A stretch of 64,000 nucleotides of DNA from Mastigamoeba balamuthi (GCA_902651635.1 CACRSC010000134.1:365988-429987), one strand, 5' to 3'; positions 43,364 through 59,810 are shown, numbered from the stretch's first letter. The notes: a model not told the origin generated them from the sequence alone. Translations and numbers: made by a program.

Positions 43364-44083
43364 CTACTTGGACTTGCAGCACTCGAGGGCGGAGATCTTG
43401 CCGACGCGGGCCGTGTGGTGCTCGCCCAGGAACGCCGTGCTGAGGAACACCTCGACGACCTCCTTGGCGACCTCGGGGCCCATCGTCCTGCCGCCGATCG
43501 CCAGGACGTTTGCGTCATTGTGCTGTGAAAAGCAGAAGCCGAAGACGTGTGAGCAGAGCAGAAGGGGGAAAAAAAGAGCGGAAAACCCGCCGCCGCAGAC
43601 ACGGATAGAAAGTGACGCAATCGTCTGTTGGCGAAGAGGGGCGCGGCGCACCTGGCGGCACATCAGCGCGGTGTAGTGGTCGTGGACGAGCGCGCAGCGG
43701 ATGCCGTTGATCTTGTTGGCTGCGATGGAGATGCCGATGCCCGTGCCGCACATCAGGATGGCCCTGTCTGCAGGGAGGGGAGGCGCGAGCGTCAGCGACA
43801 GGGAGGCCCGCACGAGCGGCCGAGCATCGCACCAGCGTTGCCCGAGAGGACCTGGGAGCACGCGGCCTGGGCGATGTCGGGATAGTCGCACTATTCCACG
43901 GGGGGGGGGGGCAATGAGATTTTATTAGATGGGCGCATGGGGTGCGTGCGGGTGGCGATATATTACGCGCGAGCCGTCGTAGGTGCCGACATCGATGATC
44001 TCATGGCCCGCCTTCTTGAGCACGTCGACAACCGTGGGCTTGAGGGTGAACCCGCCGTGGTCTGTTCCGAGTGCGATTTTCAT
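43364..44083 (-). CDS. rpiB: Ribose-5-phosphate isomerase B
   Basis: Four exons fit, starting at 44083: [20 protein letters not shown] then [51 protein letters not shown] with the active-site cysteine and GTGIG-S-NK loop; and [19 protein letters not shown], ending ECCKSK. The total is about 150 residues, the family norm. The enzyme interconverts ribose 5-phosphate and ribulose 5-phosphate in the pentose phosphate pathway. Most animals and plants use the unrelated RpiA, while RpiB is found in bacteria and scattered protists, so this is a protist-type, probably once-bacterial gene. Donors are GT (GTAATA, GTGCGA, GTGCGC). The start of COG5's 3' end lies only 84 bases upstream. Confidence 0.93.
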
Positions 44084-44166
44084 GCTCGTGCACGTGAGTG
44101 ACTGTTATTTTCTACACGGTACGGAATCTCACGGACTTAGGAAATCAACGGGAAGATTTTCCAAAT

Positions 44167-46806
44167 CTATTGGCTGGGAATCAACGGGTGCGTCCTGGGC
44201 TGCTGCTGCTGCCACGCAGCGACGAGCTGCGGCCCGAGCGCGGTGAGAACGGGGTACACAGGCGAGAACTCCTTGCCGCCCCTCCTGTTGACGTTCTCCG
44301 CGTAGGCCTCGAGCGTAGCCTGTATCTTCGACCAGATCTCCTCCTCGGACCACACGTCCAGCGCCTCGATGTACTGCGCCAGCGACATGCGCAGGAAGGC
44401 GTGCGGGCTCGCAAGCTCGCTGGGCGCGCGGGAGAGCGCGTGGTGCGCAACGACGCTCGGCGGCAGCACGCGGGCCTCGGGGCACTCGGGGAACTCGCGT
44501 ATGTCGCGCATCATCAGCGGGCGCAGCGCCCTGAGGTGCCTGTACGCCTCCCCCGCAGCGCGGGCGGCCTGCAGGCGTTGCACGCCCTGCTCCAGCAGCG
44601 CCATGTCGTTCGTGAGGCGCAGCTTGCCGCGCGTGCCGAGCGGGCGCACGAGCGACGCGTGGCGCACGAACAGCGAGATGACCCGCGAGACGAGGGCAGT
44701 GGTGCGAGAGGTGATCAGCGGGCAGGGCGCCAGGCGCGAGACAAACTGCGTCTGGAAGTGGCGGAGCTGCTTGTCGACGGTCTGGATGTAGCTCGAGACC
44801 CCGGGGTCCTCGCCCGCGCTCAGCGACTCGCCCCCAAAGTCCTCCGAGTGCATCAGGTACAGCGACGCCTCGAGAACCTTTGTGGCGTTATCGAACAGCT
44901 TCCCAACGCACTTGTCCGCGATCGCCTCCACCAGTGCGAGCGCGCTGCGAGGCAAGTAAGCTGCACTGCTGTGATATCGGTGAGGGTGGTCACGTCGTGA
45001 GGGTGCTGGAGGCTGTCGGGGGCATCCACTGGCACGCTGCCGTCAGGTGCGGGACGAGCGCCGAGTGGGCGGTGACCAGAGCCTGGAACTGCACGGCGTT
45101 CTGCAGCTGCGCCGCCGTCATGCGCTCCCTCACCTGGTATGCGTCCTGCTCCGACGATATCTAGCCGCCTCCGACCGTCAGCAGGAGACTGCCTGGTGAA
45201 GCAACGATGATGAAGCTCACCAGGGGCTCGACCTTGGACAGGAACATCTTGATAGCAATGTCGACGTTCTTGGCAGTTCCCTCGGCAAGACGCGCACTCC
45301 CAGACGCCGCCCCGATCTCTGCAGCGACGACGCGTACGAAGGCCTGGATGGAAGACTCTGTCGACCCGACAGACGCGGCGCCAGACCGGTTGACCCCGAT
45401 GAGCGGGTCCGTCATCCTCGCGAGCGACTGCGCCAGGAACGCGCGCTCAAACGGCGCTACCGCGGCCAGGAGGGTCTCCTCTGCCTCCGGTATCGCCACG
45501 AGCGACGGGGCGCAGCGGGCGACGGTGTCCTGCAGCGACTTGAGCAGCCTCGGGTACTCGGTCACGAGGGCGAGCTCGAGCGTCGGCGTGGAGCGCGCTG
45601 CGGCGCAGAGCTTCTCGCCGATCGCGCGCGAGGCCGACTTCCAGAACGCGCGGACGGGGGCGTCCCTCTGAGAGGCATCCTCGCGGACAGAGGCCATGAC
45701 GGACCCCAGCGTCCACGCCTGCCCGCAGGCGACCCACGCAGCCTCGCCGATCTGTGCCAGCCGCGGCCACAGCGCCGCGCGAGCCGCGGCCTCGAGCGAG
45801 CTCTGCGCCTGCGCCTGCGCCTGGGTGGCCGAGGATCCGACGGCGCCAGCAGCGGCCTGCTTGAAGTCCGAGGCCGCCGAGGCGGTGGCCGAGGTGACGA
45901 CCGAGGTGAAGCGGTCCAGGGCCGCGGCGAGGGCCGCGTGGGTGCCGTCGTCGAGGCGGTTGAGGTGGCGGTACGCCGTGAGGGCGGTGGACACGTCGGC
46001 CTGGTTCTGAGCCTCGAGGCCGCGCGCCAGCGTGCGCTCCGCGGCCTGGAGCAGCGACTCGCCGTCGCGGGCAAGCCCCTCGCGCGCAGCCTCGACCGCC
46101 TCGACGCCGCGCAGCTCCGAGTCCCTCAGCAGCTCCACTGCAGAGAGAGAGAGGTCGGCGGCGGTTGAGGCGTGTGCCGTTGTGCCTTGGACATAGTGAC
46201 GTACTGATTTCACTGTGCGTGGCCGCGGACTTGGCCAGGTCGTTGACCCCCATGCCGTCCTTGAGGCGCCTCAGCAGGTGCGCAAACTTGAGCACCCTGG
46301 GGGGGAGGGGGTACGGCGGGCGGTTCGGGTCTCGGTGAGGTTAAGGCGCGCGCGGGGCAACCGGGGCTGCTGCGGGCGCACTTCCTGAGCATCTCGGCGC
46401 CGTCGTGGAGCGACTGGAGCTGGACGGTGCGGGTTTTGATGCGCTCGTAGGGCCCCAGCAGCTCGTTCCTAACCCGGGCCAGGGCGGCGTGCAGGGCGGC
46501 GGCACCCTCGCTTATCTCGCGTATCGCGGCCGCGGCGTCGCGCAGGGCGCTGGCCTGGCCCAGCAGCTCCTCGTAGTGCTCGGCCACGCGCCTGTCGATC
46601 TCGAAGTTGAGGTCGTTGACGGCGGCCGAGAGGCGCTCGAGCGACTGCTCCAGGGGGCTGCCGCGGGGGAGGGCTGCCAGCACGGCACGGGCGTCCATCA
46701 TCGCCTGCTGCACCTGCTGGGCCTGCTGGGCCTGCTGGGCCTGCGACGGGGCCTCGGGGGCGTCCGGGACAGCAGGGGTCCGCGGCGGTGTTTTCGTTGC
46801 GCTCAT
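44167..46806 (-). CDS. COG5: Conserved oligomeric Golgi complex subunit 5
   Basis: Five exons fit in frame. The first carries a Gln/Ala-rich lead and the conserved LNFEIDRRVAEHYEELLGQA, RVRNELLGPYERIKTRTVQL, AEMLRK. The second (VLKFAHLLRRLKDG) begins the helical-bundle region. The third is the long alpha-solenoid (FKQAAAGAVGS ... AFWKSASRAIGEKL ... EYPRLLKSLQDTVAR). The fourth is EQDAYQVRERMTAAQLQNAV. The last contains DFGGESLSAGEDPGVSSYIQ and ends THPLIPSQ. COG5 is in lobe B of the COG tether, which captures retrograde vesicles at the Golgi. The overall length, near 800, fits the family (839 in human). A short fourth exon is bounded by GTGCCA and TAG sites whose phases match. The call rests on the N-terminal 'EPY-KI--RT-QL' signature and overall plan. 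Confidence 0.85.
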
Positions 46807-47011
46807 TGACTCGACAAAACAAACCCCTGCTGATTCGCAGCGAGAATCTTCCCGGATTAATCGGGCAAATCCAAGCTAACTGATTAATTGACCAGCTTCG
46901 TGCGGATGTCCTCGGCAATGGACGCAGTGACAAGAGGCTGTGAAAAGGATGAAAGAACCCTTCGTCTCCGGCGGTTTCTATTAAGGTTTGGATTTGTTCA
47001 GTTTTTGTCTT

Positions 47012-47854
<843 letters not shown>

Positions 47855-48081
47855 ATTGACAGGGGGGTGTGTGCTTGCGACGGGTGAAAACGCTTCTGTG
47901 GCGCAGAACCCTTGAGACGCAGAGTGCTCTCCCACAAGCAGGAAGACCACGTCAGATTCAGTGAAGCACCCAAAGAAGTGCACCGGACACGAAAATCTTG
48001 TACACAAGATTTGCACCGTGAAGATTTGGGGGAGATACCCTACGAAACCGCCAGATACCACGGAAAAGAACAGACCACAAG

Positions 48082-48978
48082 ATGTTGTTCCGCGCCTCTC
48101 CCGACACAACGCTCACGGGCCACACGCTCGTTCTCGTACGTGCGCGGTCGCCCCCGCGCGATTCCTGACCCTCCCCTGCGCCCCCGTCCAGCCGGCTCTG
48201 TCGATCGGGAACGTCCCGCAGCTCTGCGTCGACCTCGTCGTGTCGACGCTCGGTGCTCGCAAGGCCGGCGACGTCGACCACCCGGCGCTCCTGCCTGTCT
48301 GTGGTTGCGACGCCTACTCGCCGCTCAACACGGGCTCGCTCAGTTCGTCGCTCGAGAGTGCGATTTCCTTGCCTTACAAGCGGCAGGCGACCTCACGCGA
48401 ACGCCACACGCAGTTCGCACGGACTCGCAGAGCAGCGTGACGCTTATCCAGCAGCGCGCTCCCCCGGCCCCGGTTCGCGACACTCAGCCCCCGCTTGCCA
48501 GAGACCAACGGCGGGAATCCTGCAGGGCAGGGCGATGGAGTTCGGGCGTGACGTCGTCGCGTGGGCGTCGACGCTGGGCTTCAAGGAGCTCGTGGTGCTG
48601 GTGAGCGGCGACGCTGGCAGGGTCACTAGCGCCCGCGACACCCCGCGCTACGTCTGCGGCGCGGGGTTCGATGAGGGCCGCGTGGCCGGTCTTGGCTGGC
48701 GCCCGCTGGAGGACACCCTGGTCTCTGCTGCCATCAAGCTCAACTCGACGACGGCGAGCGTCGTGGAGGAGTGCCGCGCCAAGGGCGTGCCGTTCGTCGT
48801 AGTGGTGATGCTGTGCAGCGAGGGCGACAACACGCCAGACGCCGTCCGCATGGCGGCATGGCTCAACGCGCTCGTGCTGCACATGCCCGAGAGCACCCGC
48901 ATGAAGCAGCCCGAGTCGTGGGGAGCCCCGACGTTCTGGGGGAACCGCGTCGAGACTGTCGGCGCGAGCCTCTACTGA
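48082..48978 (+). CDS. PSMG2: Proteasome assembly chaperone 2 (PAC2/PSMG2)
   Basis: The first exon (48082-48135) gives [18 protein letters not shown]. The second (from 48192) gives [20 protein letters not shown] and [17 protein letters not shown], the PAC2 signature. A third piece reads [18 protein letters not shown] final exon from about 48529 to 48978 gives [20 protein letters not shown], a variable middle, then [20 protein letters not shown] and WGAPTFWG, matching the conserved end of animal PSMG2 (EGDNIPDA...W). Partnered with PAC1, it assembles the proteasome alpha ring in the cytosol. All visible donors are GT. The second to third exon join is the least certain. Confidence 0.85.
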
Positions 48979-49041
48979 GCAGCGCGTGGCAGGCTTCCAG
49001 AGAACCACGAGCTAATACACTGGGGCTACATTGGAGCTTCC

Positions 49042-49924
49042 TCAGCATGAGCTGGGGCACTCCTTCAAGAATACTTTGAGGTTGAGGGTGAGGTTGCTCA
49101 GGATGCGTGGGTACCTTCGCACAAGTGCCCTGTAGTCCGAGATGCTGCGGGGGGACACACATCGTCAATCGCGGATGCAGTGCGAGGCGCAATTGTGTGC
49201 CGCACGAGATGCGGCCGTCGCCGTCGAGGTCGGCTTCGCGGAAAGTCTGGTCCACCAGGCTGTCGAGCTGCTGCTCGCTCAGGTCGAGCACGAAGCTCTC
49301 CAAGACAGTGTCTCTGAGCAGGATGAGGAGCTCTTTCCGTGTCACAAACCCGTCTCCGTCGATATCGTACAGCCTGAACGAGACTGCAGGTGCGCGGAAA
49401 CTTGGTCACTATGCGAAATAGAAAAACACCCCCTCCGCCCCCTGAGATAATTCCGCGAACAGGCGAGGCGCTCGTCGTAGGAGGCCTTCTCGCAGAAGGA
49501 GCTCAGGCCTCGCGTGAACTCGCTGAACGTGAGCACGCGGTCCTTGTTCTCGTCAAACGCCTGGAATATTCTGTCCGCAATCACCCGTGCCTGCTCCCCC
49601 TGCGAACCCGCCGATGCAGTGAGAACTCCCGGGGCATCCGAGAAGGAAGAAATTGAAGCAAAGGGCGCCGGCGGCGCACAAGGGCTTGGCGGAACTCGTC
49701 CTCGTCGATCACGCCGTCACGGCGCACGGACTCGCTGATGCGCTTGTAGCTCTCCCACAGGAGCGCGACCTCGTGCTTGGAGACTGGGTGGGAGGAACCA
49801 GGGGGAAAGACAGCCCGACGTCAGTAACACCGCGCACATGCCCTCTTGGCGCACAGTGTGTGCACGAGGACAAGCGATCGATTTCACGGCGCGAAGGCGC
49901 CTCTTTGCTGCCGTGATGTCCCAT
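49042..49924 (-). CDS. Calcineurin-B-like EF-hand protein, N-myristoylation signal
   Basis: A five- or six-exon gene starting at 49924 with MGHHGSKEAPSRR, a good myristoylation signal (Gly2, Ser6). Then come FSKHEVALLWESYKRIS, DEDEFRQAL, and EF-hands DENKDRVLTFSEF (weak), DIDGDGFVTRKEL (canonical) and DLDGDGRIS (canonical), closing LTLNLKVFLKECPSSC like the CBL/calcineurin-B end. Two strong and one or two degenerate loops fit calcineurin B, plant CBL and CHP proteins, which bind calcium at membranes and regulate calcineurin, kinases or transporters. Which partner applies here cannot be read. It diverges from the ABC transporter over 134 bases. Confidence 0.85.
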
Positions 49925-50058
49925 TGAACTCCGGGCTCCTATTTTGAGACAGCAAACCAACAGATTCGAAAATCTCGTCCGCGGCTGGACGGTGGCTGAC
50001 GGAATCTACCCGTCCCTTTTTTCCTGTACCCCGCAGAGTGGGGCACAAAGCACCCGAA

Positions 50059-54752
<4,694 letters not shown>

Positions 54753-54915
54753 GGAGTAAACTGAACGGCCATCTTAATCCGATATCTCCCTGATAGCGAT
54801 TTCTCTATAGAGATTTTCAATTGAACTCTTGAAATCTTATCTCTTCGAATAACAGAAGAACAGGACTCGTTAGCTCTCACACAGACAGCGCATTCCGCGA
54901 CCTCCGAGACTCGCC

Positions 54916-56067
54916 ATGTCAGAGGAGACGGTGGCCTGCCCCCTGTGCGGGGACCCCTTCCCCGTGTCCGTCATCGGTGCGTAGTGGTGACCGTGCCAGC
55001 CGCTCCTGAGCCACTCGGGCGCAGCCGAGCACGCCGACTCGTGCGCAGGCAAGGCGCCGGCGGGCGAGGAGGGAGTGGAGGAGTCGGACTACGAGATGGC
55101 GCTGCGGCTGCAGAGAGAGCTCGACGGCGAGGCCCCCGCGCGGGACACGTCGCGCAAGACGGTGCGCTGCGAGGCCTGCGGAGAGACCACGAGCGTCGAC
55201 TCGGTCTACATCCTCGACGAGTGCACGCACAAGTTCTGCAGGCCCTGCATCGAGCGGCACGTCGCCGAGCGCATCGCGGTGAGCGCCACCGTCGCGTGCC
55301 CGGTGCCCGGCTGCGGGCGCGCGCTCAGCGTGGGCGACATGAAGCACCTCGTGCCCAAGCGGGCGCCCGCTGGGGGCGGCAGCTCGCGCAGGGCCTCGCA
55401 GCGCCTGGTCGAGGAGCTCGGCGCCATTACGCGCAGCGACCCGGCCAAGAACGTGAGCGACGCCCTGCTTCCAACCCTCCTTTTCTCGGAACTCAGGGAC
55501 TCGATGGCGCCCGCAGGGGTACTCGGTCGAGCCGGTGGACGACAACATCTACCAGTGGGAGGTCAAGTTCTTTGGGTTCGACAAGTCCGAGCCCATCGCC
55601 CAGGACATGCACTCGCTCCACGTCGTGAGTTGTTCTTTGAAGCACGGCAGTCTTATCCCCCTCACTTGTCTCCTCCCTACAGAAGAGCATCGTGATGCTG
55701 TTCAAGTTCCCTTCGGACTACCCGTTCTCGCCGCCCTTCTGCCGCGTCATCCGCCCGAGTACGCGGCCAGGGAGTCAGGGATAAGGCCGACAGGCAGACA
55801 AGAGCGCTGACAGACACTGTGATGGCTCCTGCCGCAGGGTTCCAGTTCCGCACGGGCCACGTGACTGTGGGCGGGTCGATCTGCATGGAGCTGCTGACCA
55901 GGAAGGGCTGGTCCCCCGAGAACACCGTCGAGGCCGTCGTCATGAGCATCCGGTCCTCGTTCCTCTCTGGCGGCGCGCGGCTGGACCGCGCGGGCATGGG
56001 CGACTACACCGAGCAGGAGGCCCGCATCGCCTTCGACCGCCTCGTGCAGCAGCACGGGTGGGAGTAG
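54916..56067 (+). CDS. UBZ finger + RING + UBE2Q-type E2 fusion protein
   Basis: The start MSEETVACPLCGDPFPVSVI joins across a GTGCGT intron to AEHADSCAG, making a C2HC UBZ/Rad18-type finger. Next come a short helix like a UIM (EESDYEMALRLQREL), then a RING whose ligands are CEAC, DEC-TH-KFCRPC and CP-x3-C (VACPVPGCGRAL), closest to RING1 of RBR proteins. The second half is a UBE2Q-like ubiquitin-conjugating domain: GYSVEPVDDNIYQWEV, FKFPSDYPFSPPFCRVIRP, and GGSICMELLTRKGWSP with the catalytic cysteine, ending at 56067. The total is about 305 residues. UBE2Q proteins charge ubiquitin on their cysteine, RINGs bring E2s to substrates, and UBZ/UIM elements bind ubiquitin. One chain therefore seems to hold reader, E3 and E2 parts. 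No IBR or RING2 follows. Confidence 0.85.
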
Positions 56068-56183
56068 AGCCCGAGAGTCCCCCGCCCGCTACCCCCCGCA
56101 AACGCCCCCTCAGCAGCAGCGCAGAGGCTGAACTCCAGACTCCCGTATATGCGGCCACGAATGTGTGGGGTCCCCGTTGGCGA

Positions 56184-57324
56184 TCAGAGCGTGCTCTGCG
56201 AGCGCGCGGCTGCGGCCAGCGTGGCGGAGATGGTGGGGCGCAGCATGTCCGACGTGCTGAGGCCCGCGCGCACGCTCTCGTCGTAGACGGCGGCGACGGT
56301 GGCCGGGGCCACGTAGACGCCGTGCGACGCCAGCACGGTGAAGCTGTTGGCCACGCGCGCCATGCGCGAGCGCAGGTCGGGGCTGACGGTCACGAGGGCG
56401 GGCTCGGCGTACTGGCCCTGGCTCTGCTGCGCTGCCATGGCGTCGTCGACGGCCGACGGGTAGACCCAGATGTAGCCGTTGTTGCCCAGCACGACGCTGA
56501 CGCCGTACTCGGTGCGGATGAAGTGGCTCTTGCAGCGCTTCACCAGCGCTGCCGGCACAGAGACGAACGTCCCTTGCAGCAGCTGCACGAGCGTGGTGAG
56601 GGAGGGAGTAGAGACGTGGGGGGGCACGGACCTTGCCGTAGCGGGTGGAGCGTGTGTGGAGACCGGCGCTGCCGTCGGCGTAGAACGACTGGACCTCGCA
56701 GCTCACGAGGTCGCCCTCGACGAAGAACGAGCGCATGTTGAGCTCGTCCAGGTACGTGCGCTTGCGCTGCACGCCGCCGGGCAGGTTCACGGCGGAGAGT
56801 GGCAGCACGGCGTCCATCTTGGCATTGATGTCCACCTTCCATCTGGAAGGGGGAGGAAGCAGATAATTAGTTGATTCTGGGCAATGATGTCATCAGAAAA
56901 TCTGCGGAGATATTGGGGGGTTTTGCGAGCCTGCCCTGGGCGACCTCTGTGACGCGGCCGACGACGACGTCGCCCACCTCGCCCTGGTAGCGCGACAGCA
57001 GCGGGCGCACCGTGACGAGCTTGTTGACCCTCTCCACGAACCCGCTCACTGCGCAGCGCGAGCGCAAACGGCAGCAGAGGCGCCTGTGAGCTCTGAGCGC
57101 GCTGCGGGGTGCTCTCTGGGGCTGGGGGGCTGGGGGGGAGGGTCACCAGAGGCGATGAGGCGCTGGGAGCTGGAGGCGTCGTCGAGGTAGGTCCCGTGGC
57201 CGCGGAGGAAGCCGGCCTCGACGGGGATGGACTCGCCGGGGATCACCTGGTGCGCCACGGGGCCCCCGGGGGCCGCGCTGCTGGCCTCCTTCTTTCGTCC
57301 GATGACGCCGATGTCCACGTTCAT
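56184..57324 (-). CDS. EXOSC2/RRP4: Exosome complex component RRP4
   Basis: Four exons on the minus strand fit. They read [20 protein letters not shown] (the N-terminal domain's G-x-FLRGHGTY phrase), [20 protein letters not shown] leading into S1 ([30 protein letters not shown]), and [20 protein letters not shown]. The KH-like end follows ([27 protein letters not shown]). The tail to 56184 is Ala/Ser-rich and variable. RRP4 is one of the three S1/KH cap subunits of the nine-subunit RNA exosome in nucleus and cytosol. The length, about 300, matches (293 in human). Exon 1 ends with a GTGACC donor in phase 1, joined to VSGFVERV. Confidence 0.93.
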
Positions 57325-57700
57325 GACTGCAGAGGCCCAGAGACGCAGCAGACGCGCGCAGCGCTATGCGAAAAGCGGGGGTGGAGATTCAGCTGAATAT
57401 CTAGATAGCGGGTGAAAATCTGGCGCGATAGATCATGGCAATTGAATTTGTACATGTGAGAGCTTGGGGTTGTGCGCTTTTGCGGGGGGAAGGGGAGATG
57501 GGAGAAGCGGGAGTCGCTCTTGTTCTAGCTCGGCGCCACAACCCGGCAACAACAAACAAGGTTTAGCAAGGAAGAGATTGTTGATGGCAAAAGGGGGGGA
57601 GGGGGTCCCATGCGGGAATGTATGCAAGGGGCATGCATGCGTGTGCCTCTTGGACGCTGTGGCAAAACAACCGCTGTGAGCTGCCGACGACGAGACGGCA
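57325..57700. other. Intergenic, nothing recognised
   Basis: Spacer of about 375 bases between two minus-strand genes. It contains an AT-rich patch near 57395-57450 that probably includes the RRP4 promoter, and a GGGGGA-rich stretch near 57590. No gene is supported. Confidence 0.35.
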
Positions 57701-58168
57701 TCAGAGCTTCTTCCACCCGAGGGCCGGCCCCGCCGACGCGTACCAGTACGTCCCCTCTGGCGGCGGCACGTCCTCGCCGCGCCCCGCGGCCACGCTGTGC
57801 TCGCCCATGTGCGACGGCGAGTGCGCAGTCTCGAGGCCCTCGGGCACCTCGACCAGCGCCACCGCGACGCTCGCGCGGCCCTCTATGTGGCTGTCCCACT
57901 CGCCGTACGTCGCCACGTCGAGGCGCTCGCTGTGCAGCGGCGAGTAGCGCCAGGCGATGCCCATGCAGGCCTCGACGGTCGCCCGCGGGATCGGCAGCGG
58001 CGGGTGGCCAGCGAAGCCCAGCGTCCGCGTGTACAGTATCAGGACGGGGCTGCCGGCCGGGCTCTTGGAGATGGCGCACGGCGGCAGCAGCAGCTTCTTC
58101 ACGCCGGCCAGGTGCTCCGCGCCGATGGTCGCGCGGGCGCGGTAGGTCCCGTTCTCGATCAACGCCAT
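57701..58168 (-). CDS. Unrecognised 155-residue protein
   Basis: A single open exon from MALIENGTYRARATIGAEHL to GPALGWKKL. I know no family with this sequence. It looks globular: beta-rich segments (SPVLILYTRTLGFAG, GRASVAVALVEVPEG), a mix of charged residues and no low complexity. Base composition and codon use are the GC-rich host pattern, and the opposite frames lack features, so I accept it as a gene. There is no signal peptide, membrane helix or metal-site motif. It diverges from the Rab gene, whose start is 105 bases away, and probably shares its promoter. Confidence 0.6.
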   Translation of the reverse strand: MALIENGTYRARATIGAEHLAGVKKLLLPPCAISKSPAGSPVLILYTRTLGFAGHPPLPIPRATVEACMGIAWRYSPLHSERLDVATYGEWDSHIEGRASVAVALVEVPEGLETAHSPSHMGEHSVAAGRGEDVPPPEGTYWYASAGPALGWKKL

Positions 58169-58272
58169 CGGTACGGCACGGTACGGCTTTTGCGGGTCTA
58201 TTTGGGTTCGTGGATTATTCGGAGATACCGCAATCTGGCGCGGGGAGATCTGCCGTGGCAAATCGCGCTCTT

Positions 58273-59061
58273 ATGTCGGGTGGCGACTCTGTTCTGCACT
58301 GCCCGCCCGGCAGCGTGCTGCCCCGCATCGACCACACCTACGACGTGATCCTCGTCGGCCCCAGCGGCGCTGGCAAGAGCGCCCTGCTCCAGCGGCTCGT
58401 CAACGACGCGTTCCCGGACAATTCTGTCGCGTAACCTATGCGACCCCCTCTCTCGCCAGTCCCTCTCCTCCCGCTCCCACCGGTCCCACAACCCAACAAA
58501 CCCAACACCCGCTGCCCGCCGGCCAGCACGATCGGCGTGGACTTCCAGGTGCACTACATGCAGTTCACGCGGGCAGCGCTGCCGCGGCGGACCAAGACGG
58601 TCAAGATGGTCGTGTGGGACACGGCGGGCCAGGAGCGCTACCGGTCCATCGCCGAGTCGTACTACCACGGGGCCGCGGCCGCGCTGCTCGTCTACGACGC
58701 CTCGGCGTCCTCGCCGCCCGCCCTGGCGGTGCGCCCGTGGCTCGAGGGCATCGAGTCGCACGCGAGCCCCTCGATCCCCGTGCTCGTGGCGGCCAACAAG
58801 GCCGACCTCGGGGGCGGCGCGCAGGGGCAGAGCGGCGGCGGCCTGGCCGTCTCGGAGGTGCTCGGCCTGCCGGCCGTCAGCGTCAGCGCGCGCACGGGCC
58901 TCGGGGTCCGAGAGGCCTTTGCGCAGCTGGCGCGCATGCTGCTCGAGCGAGAGCCCCCGGCCTCGCAGAGGCCCGAGTCCTCCGACACAGAGGGCAACGA
59001 GGACACCCCCCTGCTCCTCCGCCGGCTGCGACCGGGCGCCGGCTTCGACTTGTGCTGCTAG
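58273..59061 (+). CDS. Rab-family small GTPase
   Basis: Exons 58273-58430 and 58527-59061 give 230 residues. The N-terminal extension is 25 residues (MSGGDSVLHCPPGSVLPRID). The core has the P-loop GPSGAGKSA, ATIGVDFQVHYMQF (Rab F-box threonine), WDTAGQERYRSIAESYYHG (switch II), NKADL and SART. The chain ends GFDLCC, a di-cysteine for double geranylgeranylation. Rabs direct vesicle traffic. The switch region is Rab-like, but an Ala/Pro-rich insert replaces the usual helix 3 loop and a Gly-rich insert follows NKADL (GGGAQGQSGGG), so I cannot assign a subfamily. It diverges from the unrecognised gene at 57701-58168. Confidence 0.9.
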
Positions 59062-59219
59062 TGGGCCCCACCCCGGGCGACCTTGGAGAGAGAGGAGAGG
59101 AGAGGAGGCAACTGGAGGAGCAGAGGGGAAGTGCACCCGATCAATTGATCGTATAAAACAATGAACGCGCAATGGAGGCGACGTCGACGGCGAGGGGGGG
59201 GACCGAGGAGCCTCAGCGC

Positions 59220-59684
59220 TCACGCCGTGCAGTTCTGTGCCGCTGCTGCCGCGTGCTGCCGCGGCGTGCGGGGCAGGGGCAGGCGCGGCACCCTGGCGAA
59301 GCCCTGCATCCGCGGCCTCCGCGCTGCCGCTGCCGCTGCCGCCGCTGCGCCCGCGCTCGGGGCCCCCGTGCCGGCCATCCTGGCCCACGTGGCCTGAGTC
59401 ACCGGCAGCGGCAGTGCGAGGTGCCCGCCGCGCCTCTGGGCCCACGGCTGCAGCTGCGGGCGCGGGCGGGCGGGCGCCGCGAGGGGCGCGGGGCAGCGCG
59501 GGATCAGAGGGGCGAGGGCCTCGAGGAGGGGCGCCAGGCTGACGTCTTCGAGGGCGCGCTCGAACGCAGCGGCGGCCAGCTCGGGCGTGGGCGCCTGCTG
59601 CAGGGCGCGCACGAGCTCGGGCTGCTGCGCGAGGGCGGCGAGCAGGGACCCGACGACCTGGCGCTGAGCCGTTGCGTCGTCCAT
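59220..59684 (-). CDS. Possible Ala/Pro-rich 154-residue protein
   Basis: One open frame from MDDATAQRQVVGSLLAALAQ to AAAAAQNCTA. The first 60 residues look like a small helical bundle (PELVRALQQAPTPELAAAAF, LAPLLEALAPLIPR), perhaps STI1/DP-like, while the rest is Ala/Pro/Arg-rich low complexity. No firm family. In GC-rich DNA such frames can be accidental, but the start lies 126 bases from the divergent gene at 59811, an arrangement seen for real pairs here. Confidence 0.4.
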   Translation of the reverse strand: MDDATAQRQVVGSLLAALAQQPELVRALQQAPTPELAAAAFERALEDVSLAPLLEALAPLIPRCPAPLAAPARPRPQLQPWAQRRGGHLALPLPVTQATWARMAGTGAPSAGAAAAAAAAARRPRMQGFARVPRLPLPRTPRQHAAAAAQNCTA

Positions 59685-59810
59685 CGGGGAGTTCGGTGTG
59701 GGTTTTTCTCCGCACTGACGGGCGGGGGAAGATTCGGACAGAGATCTCTCATGAGATTATCTGGGGGATCACGCCAGAAATCAACATCAGTTGCTTTCGC
59801 GGGCACTTTG

